A stretch of DNA of 19,294 nucleotides from Bacteroidales bacterium (GCA_023230265.1 JALNXR010000009.1:1-19294), one strand, 5' to 3'. Shown: positions 8,402 to 15,839, counted from the stretch's first letter. Notes: a model not told the origin generated them from the sequence alone. Numbers and translations: made by a program.

Positions 8402-9490
8402 ATGAAGAAATTACTTGTATTTACTATCCTTTGTTTTGTTGCACTCTCTCTTAATGCACAAACCGACTATACAATAAAAGGCAAAGTCCCATCAACCATA
8501 AAGGCTGATATTGCTGTGATGTCTTATCCCACTGATGAAAAGGGCGGCCCGTGGAAAGATGATACTACAGCTATCCGGAATGGAGAATTCGAGTTAAAAG
8601 GGACCATTGGAAGGCCACAGATGGGTGAACTGAATTTAATCATCCCCCGTCCCGAAGGTTCAGGAGGTCGCCGTAACCAATCAAGTGAAGATGGAAATAA
8701 CATGAAAAATGTGGCTATTGTCTATCTGGATGGAAACATTGACATCACATTTGATACTGACGGAATGGCCTCTTGTACAGGAGGAGGCAGAGAGGAGATG
8801 GCTTGGCGGGATTACGAGAAGATTTGCACAGAGCGGTCTAAAGCTTTAAATGGTGAGGCACCTGGCATTGAATTCTTTGAAGAGATAATTACTGACTTTG
8901 TAAAAAAATATCCAGACAACTATGTAAGCGTTGATTTGATGGATCTCTTTACGCAAAGCTCAATACAGCCTGACATTGTTGAACCAATGTACAATGCTCT
9001 TAGCAAAAGAATGCAAAATTCAGAGAAAGTTTTAGGCTGGGTAAAGAGATTGGAAGAGGCAAAGTTAGCGGTGTCCGGCAACCAAACAGCTCCTGAATTT
9101 ACTTTGAATGATGCCGGAGGGGAACCTGTATCACTGGCTTCTTATAGAGGCAGTTATGTGTTGATAGATTTTTGGGCAAGCTGGTGCGTGCCATGCCGTG
9201 CAGAAAACCCAAATGTATTAGCTGCTTATGAAAAGTATAAGGATAAAAACTTTCATGTACTTGGAATTTCACTGGACACAGAAAAGGATCGTTGGCTGAA
9301 GGCGGTTGCTGAGGACAAACTTCCATGGAAACAGTTATGCGATTTCAAAGCTGACAAAAGCGAAGTTGTCCAATTATATGGTATCTCCAGTATTCCTTCT
9401 AATGTACTCATTGATCCCAATGGTAAGATAGTTGGCAAGAACTTAAGAGGTAAAGATTTACACAACAGGCTTGCTGAATTGCTCAAATAA
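8402..9490 (+). CDS. DUF4369-TlpA thioredoxin-like periplasmic protein (WCVPC)
   Basis: This 362-residue protein has a Sec leader cleaved near LNAQ (residue 20). A beta-rich N-terminal domain of the DUF4369 type follows at about 23-120 (TIKGKVP, GEFELKGTIG, VAIVYLDGNIDITFD). A helical linker precedes a TlpA/ResA-like thioredoxin fold at about 228-362. The active site is FWASWCVPC with Cys262 and Cys265. The cis-proline is Pro332 in SSIPSN, and the family strand LIDPNGKIV follows. Proteins of this architecture in Bacteroidota are taken to be envelope thiol-disulfide oxidoreductases. The sequence supports an active redox pair. Extra cysteines lie at 125, 142 and 313. It differs in its N-terminal domain from the three thioredoxin-like genes that follow, though all four run in the same direction with short gaps. 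Its substrate is unknown. Confidence 0.9.
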   Translation: MKKLLVFTILCFVALSLNAQTDYTIKGKVPSTIKADIAVMSYPTDEKGGPWKDDTTAIRNGEFELKGTIGRPQMGELNLIIPRPEGSGGRRNQSSEDGNNMKNVAIVYLDGNIDITFDTDGMASCTGGGREEMAWRDYEKICTERSKALNGEAPGIEFFEEIITDFVKKYPDNYVSVDLMDLFTQSSIQPDIVEPMYNALSKRMQNSEKVLGWVKRLEEAKLAVSGNQTAPEFTLNDAGGEPVSLASYRGSYVLIDFWASWCVPCRAENPNVLAAYEKYKDKNFHVLGISLDTEKDRWLKAVAEDKLPWKQLCDFKADKSEVVQLYGISSIPSNVLIDPNGKIVGKNLRGKDLHNRLAELLK

Positions 9491-9511
9491 ACTAATAATA
9501 AAACTCTTACA

Positions 9512-10807
9512 ATGAAAAAATTGATATTGTTCGTGTTATTGATTTCCAATTCTGCCTGGGCACAACAGCAAACACAAACGAAATATAATCTTGAGGATTT
9601 TAATCTGATTGTTAAGGTTGAAGACCAGGAAAAATATTATAATGATATGCTTGAAGCGGCTTCCCGGGATAACACAAAACCGGCCCGGCAAGATGAATAC
9701 CTTATAACTCTGGCAACCGGCTGGCTGGCAAAAGGAAATTTAGAAAAATACAGGTACTATATGAAGAGTAATCCGGAAATTTCGTTCGTTAGTCTGTATA
9801 ATTTAGTTCATACATTGGAATATCTGGAAAATGACGACAAGTACATGAATGTAGTTGAACAGGCCTCCGGAGATATTATTGATAAAATTGAGAAGGATGC
9901 CGGTAATGATAACCTGACCAGAGGCAGGCTGCAGGTATTATTGGAGATAAATGCAATGGCCAACGCCAAGTTGGGCAAAGTAGATGCTGCGAATAAAAGC
10001 ATTGAAAAAGCATCAGCGATTAAGGGTGATCGGGATCTAAAATATTACAGGGATTCAAAAGCCAATTATTATAAGAGGTATTCCACTGTTCTATCTGCTT
10101 CAGGAGAGCATAAAAAGGCTTTAGACACACTTACCAAAACGGTACGGAATGCAGATTCAAATCCGGGCTTATTGGCTACATTGAGAGATGTCTATATCAA
10201 AGTGTACGGAAGTGACAAAGGTTGTGATAAATTCATAGGCACCTTACAGGAAGAGGCTTATAATAAGTGTTACAAAGAGGTGGAAAAATCGTACCTGACA
10301 GATGTCAATATGCCATTTAAAGGATCAATAGCGGACCCTAATGATACTGATAAACAATTGGCAATTTTTACCGCCAGGCAGCATGCTCATGATATTTCAT
10401 TACCGGATCTTAATGGTAAGATGGTAAACTTTGCCGATTACAAAGGTAAAATACTGGTCATTGACTTCTGGACCACATTGTGCACGCCTTGTGTAGCTGC
10501 ATTTGCGGGATTCGAGCGTGTTGCAGCTTACTATAAAAATGAGCCTTTCCAGTTATTTGTAATTGATCTGTTTGAACCGCAACAAAATGTTAAAAGCTTT
10601 ATCGCCAAAAAAGGAATAACTCTCGATGTGTTACGTGATGAACCAAACGAATCATACGATATTCAGGCAACACCTACCAAAATTATTTTTGATCCCATGG
10701 GCAATATAAGGTTTTATTCATGTGGCTATGCAGGTTCTACCGACAGAGAATACTACAAGTTGAAAGCTATGGTGGAAATTGTAAAGGCGCGTGTAAAGGG
10801 CAAATAA
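9512..10807 (+). CDS. Helical-repeat plus TlpA-like thioredoxin protein (LCTPC)
   Basis: The leader MKKLILFVLLISNSAWAQQ gives a periplasmic or membrane-associated product of 431 residues. Residues about 28-260 are charged and mainly helical, with TPR-like segments such as ANAKLGKVDAANKSIEKA and STVLSASGEHKKALDTLTKT. A TlpA/AhpC-TSA thioredoxin fold follows at about 290-431. The active site is DFWTTLCTPC, with Cys324 and Cys327 kept but the usual tryptophan before the first cysteine replaced by leucine. The cis-proline is Pro388 in ATPTK. Additional cysteines at 238, 253 and 404 are unusual for a periplasmic protein and could form a structural or regulatory disulfide. The next gene (10832-12061) is a clear paralogue, sharing the leader ISNSAWAQQ, the motifs YKEVEK and CVAAF, and the ending YYKLKAMVE or FYKLKAMVE, so the two arose by tandem duplication. 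Confidence 0.87.
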   Translation: MKKLILFVLLISNSAWAQQQTQTKYNLEDFNLIVKVEDQEKYYNDMLEAASRDNTKPARQDEYLITLATGWLAKGNLEKYRYYMKSNPEISFVSLYNLVHTLEYLENDDKYMNVVEQASGDIIDKIEKDAGNDNLTRGRLQVLLEINAMANAKLGKVDAANKSIEKASAIKGDRDLKYYRDSKANYYKRYSTVLSASGEHKKALDTLTKTVRNADSNPGLLATLRDVYIKVYGSDKGCDKFIGTLQEEAYNKCYKEVEKSYLTDVNMPFKGSIADPNDTDKQLAIFTARQHAHDISLPDLNGKMVNFADYKGKILVIDFWTTLCTPCVAAFAGFERVAAYYKNEPFQLFVIDLFEPQQNVKSFIAKKGITLDVLRDEPNESYDIQATPTKIIFDPMGNIRFYSCGYAGSTDREYYKLKAMVEIVKARVKGK

Positions 10808-10831
10808 ATTGTTTCTTTTAAATTATTTAAA

Positions 10832-12061
10832 ATGAAAAAATTAATTTTACTGCTACTATTGATCTCTAACTCTGCTTGGGCGCAACAAACTCCCCAACAA
10901 AACGATAAAGATTTTAATACTTTTGCGAAAGTTGAAGAGGCAGAGAAATATTATAATGATCTCGTTGCAAAATTCCCGGAAGATGCTTCCAATGAAAAAC
11001 AATATAGTGAGTACCGGGCCCAGTTGGCGGTAGACTGGCTTATTAAAGGGAATATAAAGAAATATAAATTCTATAAGAAGACCAATCCCGAATTTACGGC
11101 TCTTCAATTGTTTGATCTTAGTAATCTGCTGGAGGACTGGGTATACAATAATAAAAATATCCCGGAAGCAAAGTATATTTCTAATGAGATTTTAGAGGAG
11201 ATGGAGAATAATAAGGAGATGTACAATGACAGATTTGACAGAAGGCCGGTGTTGTATCTAATAAATGCGGTGGCGAACGCGAAGATTGGAAATATTGATA
11301 TTGCCATGAAAAATATTGAGAAATCAGGTGCACTTCAATCACAATTTATGCAATTTCCATATTTCCGGAACACAGCAGCCGATTTCTTAAACCATTATGC
11401 AACTGTTTTGTCTGCTGCCGGTCAGCATCAACGGGCTTTAGATACGCTTTCTAAAGCCATCCGGACTGCTGCTTCGACACCTTATACTTCAGAAATACTA
11501 AAAACAGTTTATAAAAAAGTAACCGGAAGCAAGAAAGGAGTGAATCAGTATATTGCTGCTTTACAAGATGAAGCCTATCAAAAAATTTATAAAGAGGTGG
11601 AAAAGGAGTGGTATAAGGAGCCTGAATCCACTCCGGATATAGTTTTATCAGATATAAATGGGAAGGCAGTAAAGCTTTTGGATTACAAAGGAAAAATAGT
11701 CGTAATTGATTTTTGGAGTACCGTCTGCAAACCTTGTGTAGCTGCATTTCCGGCATTTGAGCGTGTTGTTGAACTGTATAAAAATGAGCCATTCCAATTA
11801 TTTGTGATCAATTGTGGTGAGGATAGGGAGAGCGTCAAACTATTTATGGATAAAAAGGGATATAAATTAGATGTCCTGTTTGATAATAATGAGGCACTTT
11901 TTAAGGCTCTTGATGCATTGGGGACTCCCCAGAAATTTATCATTGACTCAAAAGGGAATATTAATCTAATGGGTATAGGTTATGCCGGTTCAGATGATAA
12001 AGAATTTTACAAACTCAAAGCTATGGTAGAACTTACCAAAGTTCGTTCATCAGGCAATTAA
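10832..12061 (+). CDS. Helical-repeat plus TlpA-like thioredoxin protein (VCKPC)
   Basis: This tandem paralogue of the gene before it starts 24 bases after that gene's stop and has 409 residues. The Sec leader ends in AWAQQ. A helical TPR-like region spans about 25-262 (AVANAKIGNIDIAMKNIEKS, ATVLSAAGQHQRALDTLSKA). The TlpA-like fold occupies about 266-409. The active site DFWSTVCKPC keeps Cys299 and Cys302 but has valine in place of tryptophan and a lysine between the cysteines, which is uncommon. The cis-proline is Pro366 in GTPQKF. One more cysteine (Cys328, INCGED) sits after a central strand. The charge change in the CxxC pair should alter redox potential or partner choice compared with its neighbours. 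This is inference from motif chemistry, not measured. The gene is somewhat AT-richer than the flanking housekeeping genes. Confidence 0.87.
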   Translation: MKKLILLLLLISNSAWAQQTPQQNDKDFNTFAKVEEAEKYYNDLVAKFPEDASNEKQYSEYRAQLAVDWLIKGNIKKYKFYKKTNPEFTALQLFDLSNLLEDWVYNNKNIPEAKYISNEILEEMENNKEMYNDRFDRRPVLYLINAVANAKIGNIDIAMKNIEKSGALQSQFMQFPYFRNTAADFLNHYATVLSAAGQHQRALDTLSKAIRTAASTPYTSEILKTVYKKVTGSKKGVNQYIAALQDEAYQKIYKEVEKEWYKEPESTPDIVLSDINGKAVKLLDYKGKIVVIDFWSTVCKPCVAAFPAFERVVELYKNEPFQLFVINCGEDRESVKLFMDKKGYKLDVLFDNNEALFKALDALGTPQKFIIDSKGNINLMGIGYAGSDDKEFYKLKAMVELTKVRSSGN

Positions 12062-12083
12062 ACATCCGGATTATAATACAAAA

Positions 12084-13325
12084 ATGAAAAAAATAGTTTT
12101 CGTAATTTTAATGTTCGGCGCTTTAAATGCAATGGCACAGCAAAACCCGGACAGTCAGCAGGCCAGGATGGCAAGAATTACCTCCTTCCTTAATGTCAAG
12201 GGAGGTCCGGAAGAAACAGAGGCAATTTTAAATTCTATGATTAAAGAGTTCCCCAATGTTAATCTTGATATGGAAAAAGCTCTGGTGGCTCTTGCATACG
12301 CAGAAATCCCGGACAGTGCCAAAGCTATGAGCTTTATCAATTCAATGGAAGATCAGGTGTACAGAGTAGGGGCTATATCCATGATGCTCGATATTATTGC
12401 CCCTGTCAATAGCTCTATGGCTTTGGATATTGCCACTAAAGAGCTGGAAAGGGTAAAAAAGATTAAGGGTCAGACTCAGTTAAGCGTTCCCCTTAATATT
12501 GACCCTAAAAAGGCTTATGATGAATATATCAATCTGTATGGCAAACTTCTTTTTAAGGCAGGGAGAAATGAGGAGGCGTATCTGTATACCAAAGAGGCAT
12601 ATAACAACATACAAGAAAAAGATGGAGAGCTTATTGAGAATTATGCTTTCTTATCATCAAGCCTGGATGGAAATTATGAAGAGGCCTTGCCTGTTTTGGC
12701 CAAAGCGGTCAAAGGGGGGAAAAATGAAAAAAGATATATTGACCAGGTGAGAGAGGGATATCAGAAATTAAATCCGGGTAAAGACGCTGATACCTATATC
12801 GCCTCTTTACAGAAAGGATTTATCGAGAAAATCAAATCCCAGGTGGAAAAACTGATGACCGACGAGCCTGCTCCGGATTTTTTCGTAACAGATGTGAATG
12901 GCAAAAAGGTAACTCTGGCAGATTTTGCAGGCAAAACCATTGTACTGGATTTTTGGGCTACCTGGTGTGGCCCGTGTGTTGCATCATTTCCAGCCATGCA
13001 AATTGCAGTAAACCGTTATGTCAATGATCCGGATGTTAAATTTCTATTTATTCATACCTGGGAAAATGTAGCAGATCCGTTAACCGATGCTAAGCAGTTC
13101 TTAAGTAAAAGGAATTATAAATTCGATTTATATATGGATACAATAGATCCTGCTACTAAGCGGTCACCTGCAGTTACTGCTTTTAAAGCAACCGGTATCC
13201 CCGCAAAATTTATTATTGATGGGAAAGGCAGGATACGCTTTAAGCTGGAAGGTTTTAGCGGCACAGACGAGGCCGCTGCAGAAGAGGTAGTACAAATGGT
13301 GGAGATGGCACGTAAAGTGGAGTAA
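12084..13325 (+). CDS. Helical-repeat plus TlpA-like thioredoxin protein (WCGPC)
   Basis: The third member of the helical-TlpA group has 413 residues and begins 22 bases after the previous stop. The Sec leader ends near AMAQQ (residue 18). Residues about 25-255 form a helical domain with repeats (EYINLYGKLLFKAGRNEEAY, YEEALPVLAKAVKGG). They are more diverged from the two preceding genes than those are from each other, but the layout is the same, including a helix leading into the fold (FIEKIKSQVEKL against YKEVEK in the others). The thioredoxin fold at about 262-413 carries the classical site FWATWCGPC (Cys295, Cys298), the cis-proline Pro373 in TGIPAKF and the strand FIIDGKGRIRF. It is the only one of the four with the canonical WCGPC, so it may be the main reductase of the set. 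That ranking is a guess. Confidence 0.89.
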   Translation: MKKIVFVILMFGALNAMAQQNPDSQQARMARITSFLNVKGGPEETEAILNSMIKEFPNVNLDMEKALVALAYAEIPDSAKAMSFINSMEDQVYRVGAISMMLDIIAPVNSSMALDIATKELERVKKIKGQTQLSVPLNIDPKKAYDEYINLYGKLLFKAGRNEEAYLYTKEAYNNIQEKDGELIENYAFLSSSLDGNYEEALPVLAKAVKGGKNEKRYIDQVREGYQKLNPGKDADTYIASLQKGFIEKIKSQVEKLMTDEPAPDFFVTDVNGKKVTLADFAGKTIVLDFWATWCGPCVASFPAMQIAVNRYVNDPDVKFLFIHTWENVADPLTDAKQFLSKRNYKFDLYMDTIDPATKRSPAVTAFKATGIPAKFIIDGKGRIRFKLEGFSGTDEAAAEEVVQMVEMARKVE

Positions 13326-13401
13326 TCCCACTATATCAACACAAGCATTTTTGAATCAAAAAGTATTAATTTCAAAATTAAAATATTATACCACGCAATT
13401 T

Positions 13402-13845
13402 ATGAAACGAATCTGTCTCTTATTGATCATTAGTCTGACTGCTTTTGGGGGCTTTGCCCAGAAGAACCACCCTGTGTCGTGGAAAATTGACACTGTGAAA
13501 ATTGCTCCTCTGACCTATGAACTAAAATTAAAGGCAACAATAAATGAGCCATGGCATATCTATACCCAAGACGCTTCCAGGGCTGGAATGGCTATGCCTA
13601 CCCGGATAATTTTTGAAGAGAACAATAATGTCGAATTGATCGGTGCAACCAGGGAAAAAGGGATAGAGAAAGAAAATGGAGAGACCAGCTCTTATTATTC
13701 AAAAGAGGTCACTTTTACACAAACGCTAAAATTGAAATCTAAAGAAAAGACTGACTTACATTTAACCATAAAATATATGGTCTGCACCAATCAAATGTGC
13801 CAGCCTCCTTCTTCCAAACAATTTTCTATAATACTGGAAGAATAA
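13402..13845 (+). CDS. Free-standing DsbD-alpha-like domain protein
   Basis: I place the start at 13402 because MKRICLLLIISLTAFGGFAQ is a clean Sec leader. An in-frame ATG at 13351 would add 17 residues that spoil it. The product is 147 residues, and the mature part of about 127 looks like the N-terminal (alpha) domain of DsbD (TIYELKLKA-like strands, EPWHIYTQ, MPTRIIF, YSKEVTFTQTLKLK and MVCTNQMCQPP). The cysteine pair is Cys128 and Cys133 (C-x4-C), in the spacing I recall for Bacteroidota DsbD-type domains. In DsbD this domain takes electrons from the membrane part and passes them to periplasmic thioredoxins. Here the membrane and C-terminal thioredoxin parts are missing. It would be a carrier or exchange partner for the thioredoxin-like proteins encoded just upstream. 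It is the last gene before the terminator at 13894-13937. Confidence 0.8.
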   Translation: MKRICLLLIISLTAFGGFAQKNHPVSWKIDTVKIAPLTYELKLKATINEPWHIYTQDASRAGMAMPTRIIFEENNNVELIGATREKGIEKENGETSSYYSKEVTFTQTLKLKSKEKTDLHLTIKYMVCTNQMCQPPSSKQFSIILEE

Positions 13846-13864
13846 CGGTACAGAAGAATAACGG
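13837..13864. repeat. Short direct repeat at the end of the operon
   Basis: GAAGAATAACGG occurs at 13837-13848, covering the stop codon of the DsbD-alpha-like gene, and again at 13853-13864. It is a 12-base direct repeat with a 16-base period, probably a small local duplication without function. Confidence 0.6.
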
Positions 13865-13893
13865 GCACTGTCCGTAGTAAAGAATAAACTGAT

Positions 13894-13937
13894 AATGGAC
13901 TATTCCCAGGTTTCCGGGCATAGTCCATTTCCTTTTA
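13894..13937 (+). terminator. Terminator of the thioredoxin operon, possibly bidirectional
   Basis: AATGGACTAT (13894-13903) pairs with ATAGTCCATT (13920-13929), and CCC/GGG extends the stem after one mismatch. On the plus strand TTCCTTTT follows the stem. It lies about 50 bases after the DsbD-alpha-like gene and about 75 bases from the end of the convergent FecR gene, so it can serve the plus-strand operon and may also help the minus-strand one. Confidence 0.7.
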
Positions 13938-14009
13938 GATCTCTTAATAACCGGATAGGTTCTTTAATCTTTATTCAGAGGCTTAATATAATCTGTTGAA
14001 TTCAAAGGC

Positions 14010-14984
14010 TTAGTATAATCTGATATCGTTCCCTTTAATTTCAAATGAAGCGCCAATTGTTATTTTCATCAGCTCCATCACCTGGATAATTGATTCGGAT
14101 TCGAAATCGGCTGTAAAAAAGTGTCTGAGCAGATCTTTATTCTCTATTGTAATATGGACACCGTACCAACGCTCGAGTTTTCTCACTACTTCATCCATGG
14201 GTGTCTTTTCAAAACGCAGATTACCTTCTTTCCAGGCTGTTGCATATTTGAGATCGGTATCAGAATCAACTTTTTTATCAGGTAACTCGTAATCTATTAC
14301 AACCTGTTCATTTGGTTTTACACTAATTATTTCATTGTTTTGTTCACGGATAATATCAAGAGAGCCTTTCAACAAAGTAAGTTTTAAATTTTTGTCATTC
14401 TCATAACACGAAAGGTTGAATTCTGTACCGGTGACCCTGACCGCAATACCTTTGGGAGTCTTTATATGAAAAGGTAATGCCTTATTTGATTTGACTTTAA
14501 AAAATCCTTCACCGGAGAGAAATACTAAACGGTTGTCCTTTCCGAAATTTTCAGGAATATCGAGGGAACTGGCGCTGTTCAACCATACCTGAGTGCTGTC
14601 CGGCAGTATAACTGTAGCTTTCACGCCTGTATTAACCCAATAATGTACACCCGTCCCTGTTTCTGTGGAGGCAACTGTTTTGAATATATCTTTTGATGCT
14701 CCCCTATCTTTTGAAATATCGTAAATAAAGTACGACATCAGGGGAATAAAAAGCACTGCAGCAACTTTTATCAGGCTGGAGACAAACCTGCCCTTCTGCT
14801 TTTCACCGGTAAGTGACACTGCAGAAGAGGGCGAATAAGGAAGAGTGCTCATAATATATTTATTCTTCACCCGTGCGTATTCCCTGGCCAGATTCTCATC
14901 CTGGGAGGTCCTGGCAAAAAAACGGGCTCTCTCTTCCGGAGTACCTTCTCCTTTAACAATTCTTAATATATATTTACGATCCAT
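14010..14984 (-). CDS. FecR-type anti-sigma factor
   Basis: This inner-membrane regulator of 324 residues binds the ECF sigma factor in the cytoplasm and senses the STN domain of a transporter in the periplasm. The N-terminal cytoplasmic part (1-66) holds the sigma-binding helices. One membrane helix spans about 67-90 (VSSLIKVAAVLFIPLMSYFI). The periplasmic FecR domain covers about 110-212 (VILPDSTQVWLNSASSL, VFLSGEGFFKV, IAVRVTGTEFNLS). The end, at about 255-324, matches the DUF4974 C-terminal domain, itself STN-like (LRFEKTPMDEVVRKLERWYG). The gene follows the sigma gene after 12 bases. It is convergent with the susC-like operon 7 kb away and has no transporter gene of its own beside it. 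The STN-bearing transporter at 3308-6856 is therefore the likely partner, although this is inferred from neighbourhood only. Confidence 0.93.
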   Translation of the reverse strand: MDRKYILRIVKGEGTPEERARFFARTSQDENLAREYARVKNKYIMSTLPYSPSSAVSLTGEKQKGRFVSSLIKVAAVLFIPLMSYFIYDISKDRGASKDIFKTVASTETGTGVHYWVNTGVKATVILPDSTQVWLNSASSLDIPENFGKDNRLVFLSGEGFFKVKSNKALPFHIKTPKGIAVRVTGTEFNLSCYENDKNLKLTLLKGSLDIIREQNNEIISVKPNEQVVIDYELPDKKVDSDTDLKYATAWKEGNLRFEKTPMDEVVRKLERWYGVHITIENKDLLRHFFTADFESESIIQVMELMKITIGASFEIKGNDIRLY

Positions 14985-14996
14985 ATTTTTCTTCTT

Positions 14997-15581
14997 TTAA
15001 TACAAAAAAGTAAGTATCCAACCCCAAAGAAAATTGTACTCTTTTAGCTTTTCCTTAAATATTTTCAGAGATATCTTCATGTGATATTCCACTCCTGTTA
15101 ATGACATTTTTTTCTTCTTTGCAATCTCTCTGTTTGTCATTCCGAGAACCCGGCTCATAATAAAACTTTCACGCACAGTGTCAGGTAAATTATCAATTGT
15201 CTTTTCAATTAGCTCCTTTAAACTTAAAGCTTCTAATTCTGCATCAAGAGAATTGTCACTCAGAGCGAGTATATCAGTCTTAATTTCATCCAGACTCAGC
15301 GATTTATAATTCAACGGCGGAGATTTAAGCTCATTGATTGTTTTATTTCTTGCAATAGTGTAAACCAGAGCACGAATATTTTTGTCAGGATTTATTGTGG
15401 ATCTTTTTTGCCAAAGCGTCAGAAGTGCCTCTTGTGCAATGTCTTTTGCCCGGTACTTGTCATGAATATAGCTGTCAACAAAGTAGACGATATTATCAAA
15501 TTCCGCATTAAAAAACAACTCGAAAGATGCAACATCTCCCTTGGAAATTTCCAATGCCAGTAATTTGGGGTTTTTACTCAT
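14997..15581 (-). CDS. ECF-type RNA polymerase sigma factor
   Basis: This 194-residue protein has the two regions of an extracytoplasmic-function sigma factor. Region 2 lies at about 18-85 (KDIAQEALLTLWQKR and IRALVYTIARNKTINEL bind core polymerase and the -10 element). Region 4 lies at about 122-180 (LPDTVRESFIMSRVLGMTNR with the helix-turn-helix IAKKKKMSLTGVEYHM for the -35 element). It resembles the FecI-like sigma factors that Bacteroidota pair with FecR proteins. The C-terminus ends in an aromatic, hydrophobic tail (FLWGWILTFLY). The start codon at 15581 gives the usual short N-terminus MSKNPKLLALEISKGD. The FecR-type gene follows. Its target is probably the susC-like operon and perhaps its own promoter, which share the string GTATATTGG. 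Confidence 0.94.
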   Translation of the reverse strand: MSKNPKLLALEISKGDVASFELFFNAEFDNIVYFVDSYIHDKYRAKDIAQEALLTLWQKRSTINPDKNIRALVYTIARNKTINELKSPPLNYKSLSLDEIKTDILALSDNSLDAELEALSLKELIEKTIDNLPDTVRESFIMSRVLGMTNREIAKKKKMSLTGVEYHMKISLKIFKEKLKEYNFLWGWILTFLY

Positions 15582-15599
15582 AGGGTATTAGGTCCTTCA

Positions 15600-15639
15600 C
15601 AAATATACAAAAGATTTAAAATTATAAGTACCAATATAC
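15600..15639 (-). promoter_or_regulatory. Candidate promoter region of the sigma-FecR pair
   Basis: TATATTTG (complement of 15600-15607) matches the Bacteroidota -7 consensus TAnnTTTG fully, 18 bases before the ATG, giving a very short leader. There is no TTG at the usual spacing of about 19. The nearest lies 24 bases away, inside GTATATTGG (complement of 15631-15639), the string also found before the susC-like gene. Housekeeping and ECF-driven starts may overlap here. Confidence 0.4.
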
Positions 15640-15702
15640 CAATAACCCTTATAAAATATCACCTCAATGAGCCTTGTCTCCTATAACAAACGGGGCTAAC
15701 GA

Positions 15703-15815
15703 CGAAGATTTTGTTATTGCCGTGTCAATAAACAAGTTGCAAAACACAAACTTTTAGATTTAAAAAGTTTATGTTTTGCAACAATCAGATTTACTGTCCA
15801 ATAACAAAATCTTCG
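15703..15815. repeat. Large nested inverted repeat between pnp and the sigma gene
   Basis: Two sets of arms share one centre. The outer arms (15703-15719 and 15799-15815) are 17 bases and perfect. The inner arms (15736-15756 and 15762-15782) match at 20 of 21 positions around a five-base loop. Between them are 16-base spacers of exactly equal length that pair poorly. Weaker pairing extends outward to about 15691 and 15830, where both ends carry ACGGG. No gene fits inside and I see no clear target-site duplication. It resembles a miniature inverted-repeat (MITE- or REP-like) element. It could also act as a terminator for pnp. Confidence 0.8.
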
Positions 15816-15828
15816 GCGATGAATCGCC
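15815..15828 (-). terminator. Small hairpin just after pnp, possible terminator
   Basis: GGCGA and TCGCC (15815-15819 and 15824-15828) form a five-base stem with a four-base loop 11 bases after the pnp stop codon. On the minus strand it is followed by GAAGATTTTGTTATT, a broken U-rich run. It overlaps the outer arm of the large inverted repeat, so the two structures would compete. Confidence 0.4.
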
Positions 15829-15839
15829 CGTCGTCTCGT

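Noticed and set aside
13351..13401. An earlier ATG for the DsbD-alpha-like gene
   Set aside because: It would put 17 polar residues before a clean Sec leader; the ATG at 13402 begins exactly at the leader.
13814..13835. A copper-binding role for the MVCTNQMC motif
   Set aside because: The Met and Cys spacing is suggestive, but the surrounding strands and the QPP that follows fit DsbD-alpha better; metal binding cannot be judged from sequence alone.
15703..15815. CRISPR repeats or an attachment site in the pnp-sigma gap
   Set aside because: The structure is one symmetrical inverted repeat, not evenly spaced direct repeats, and there is no integrase gene or tRNA gene nearby.
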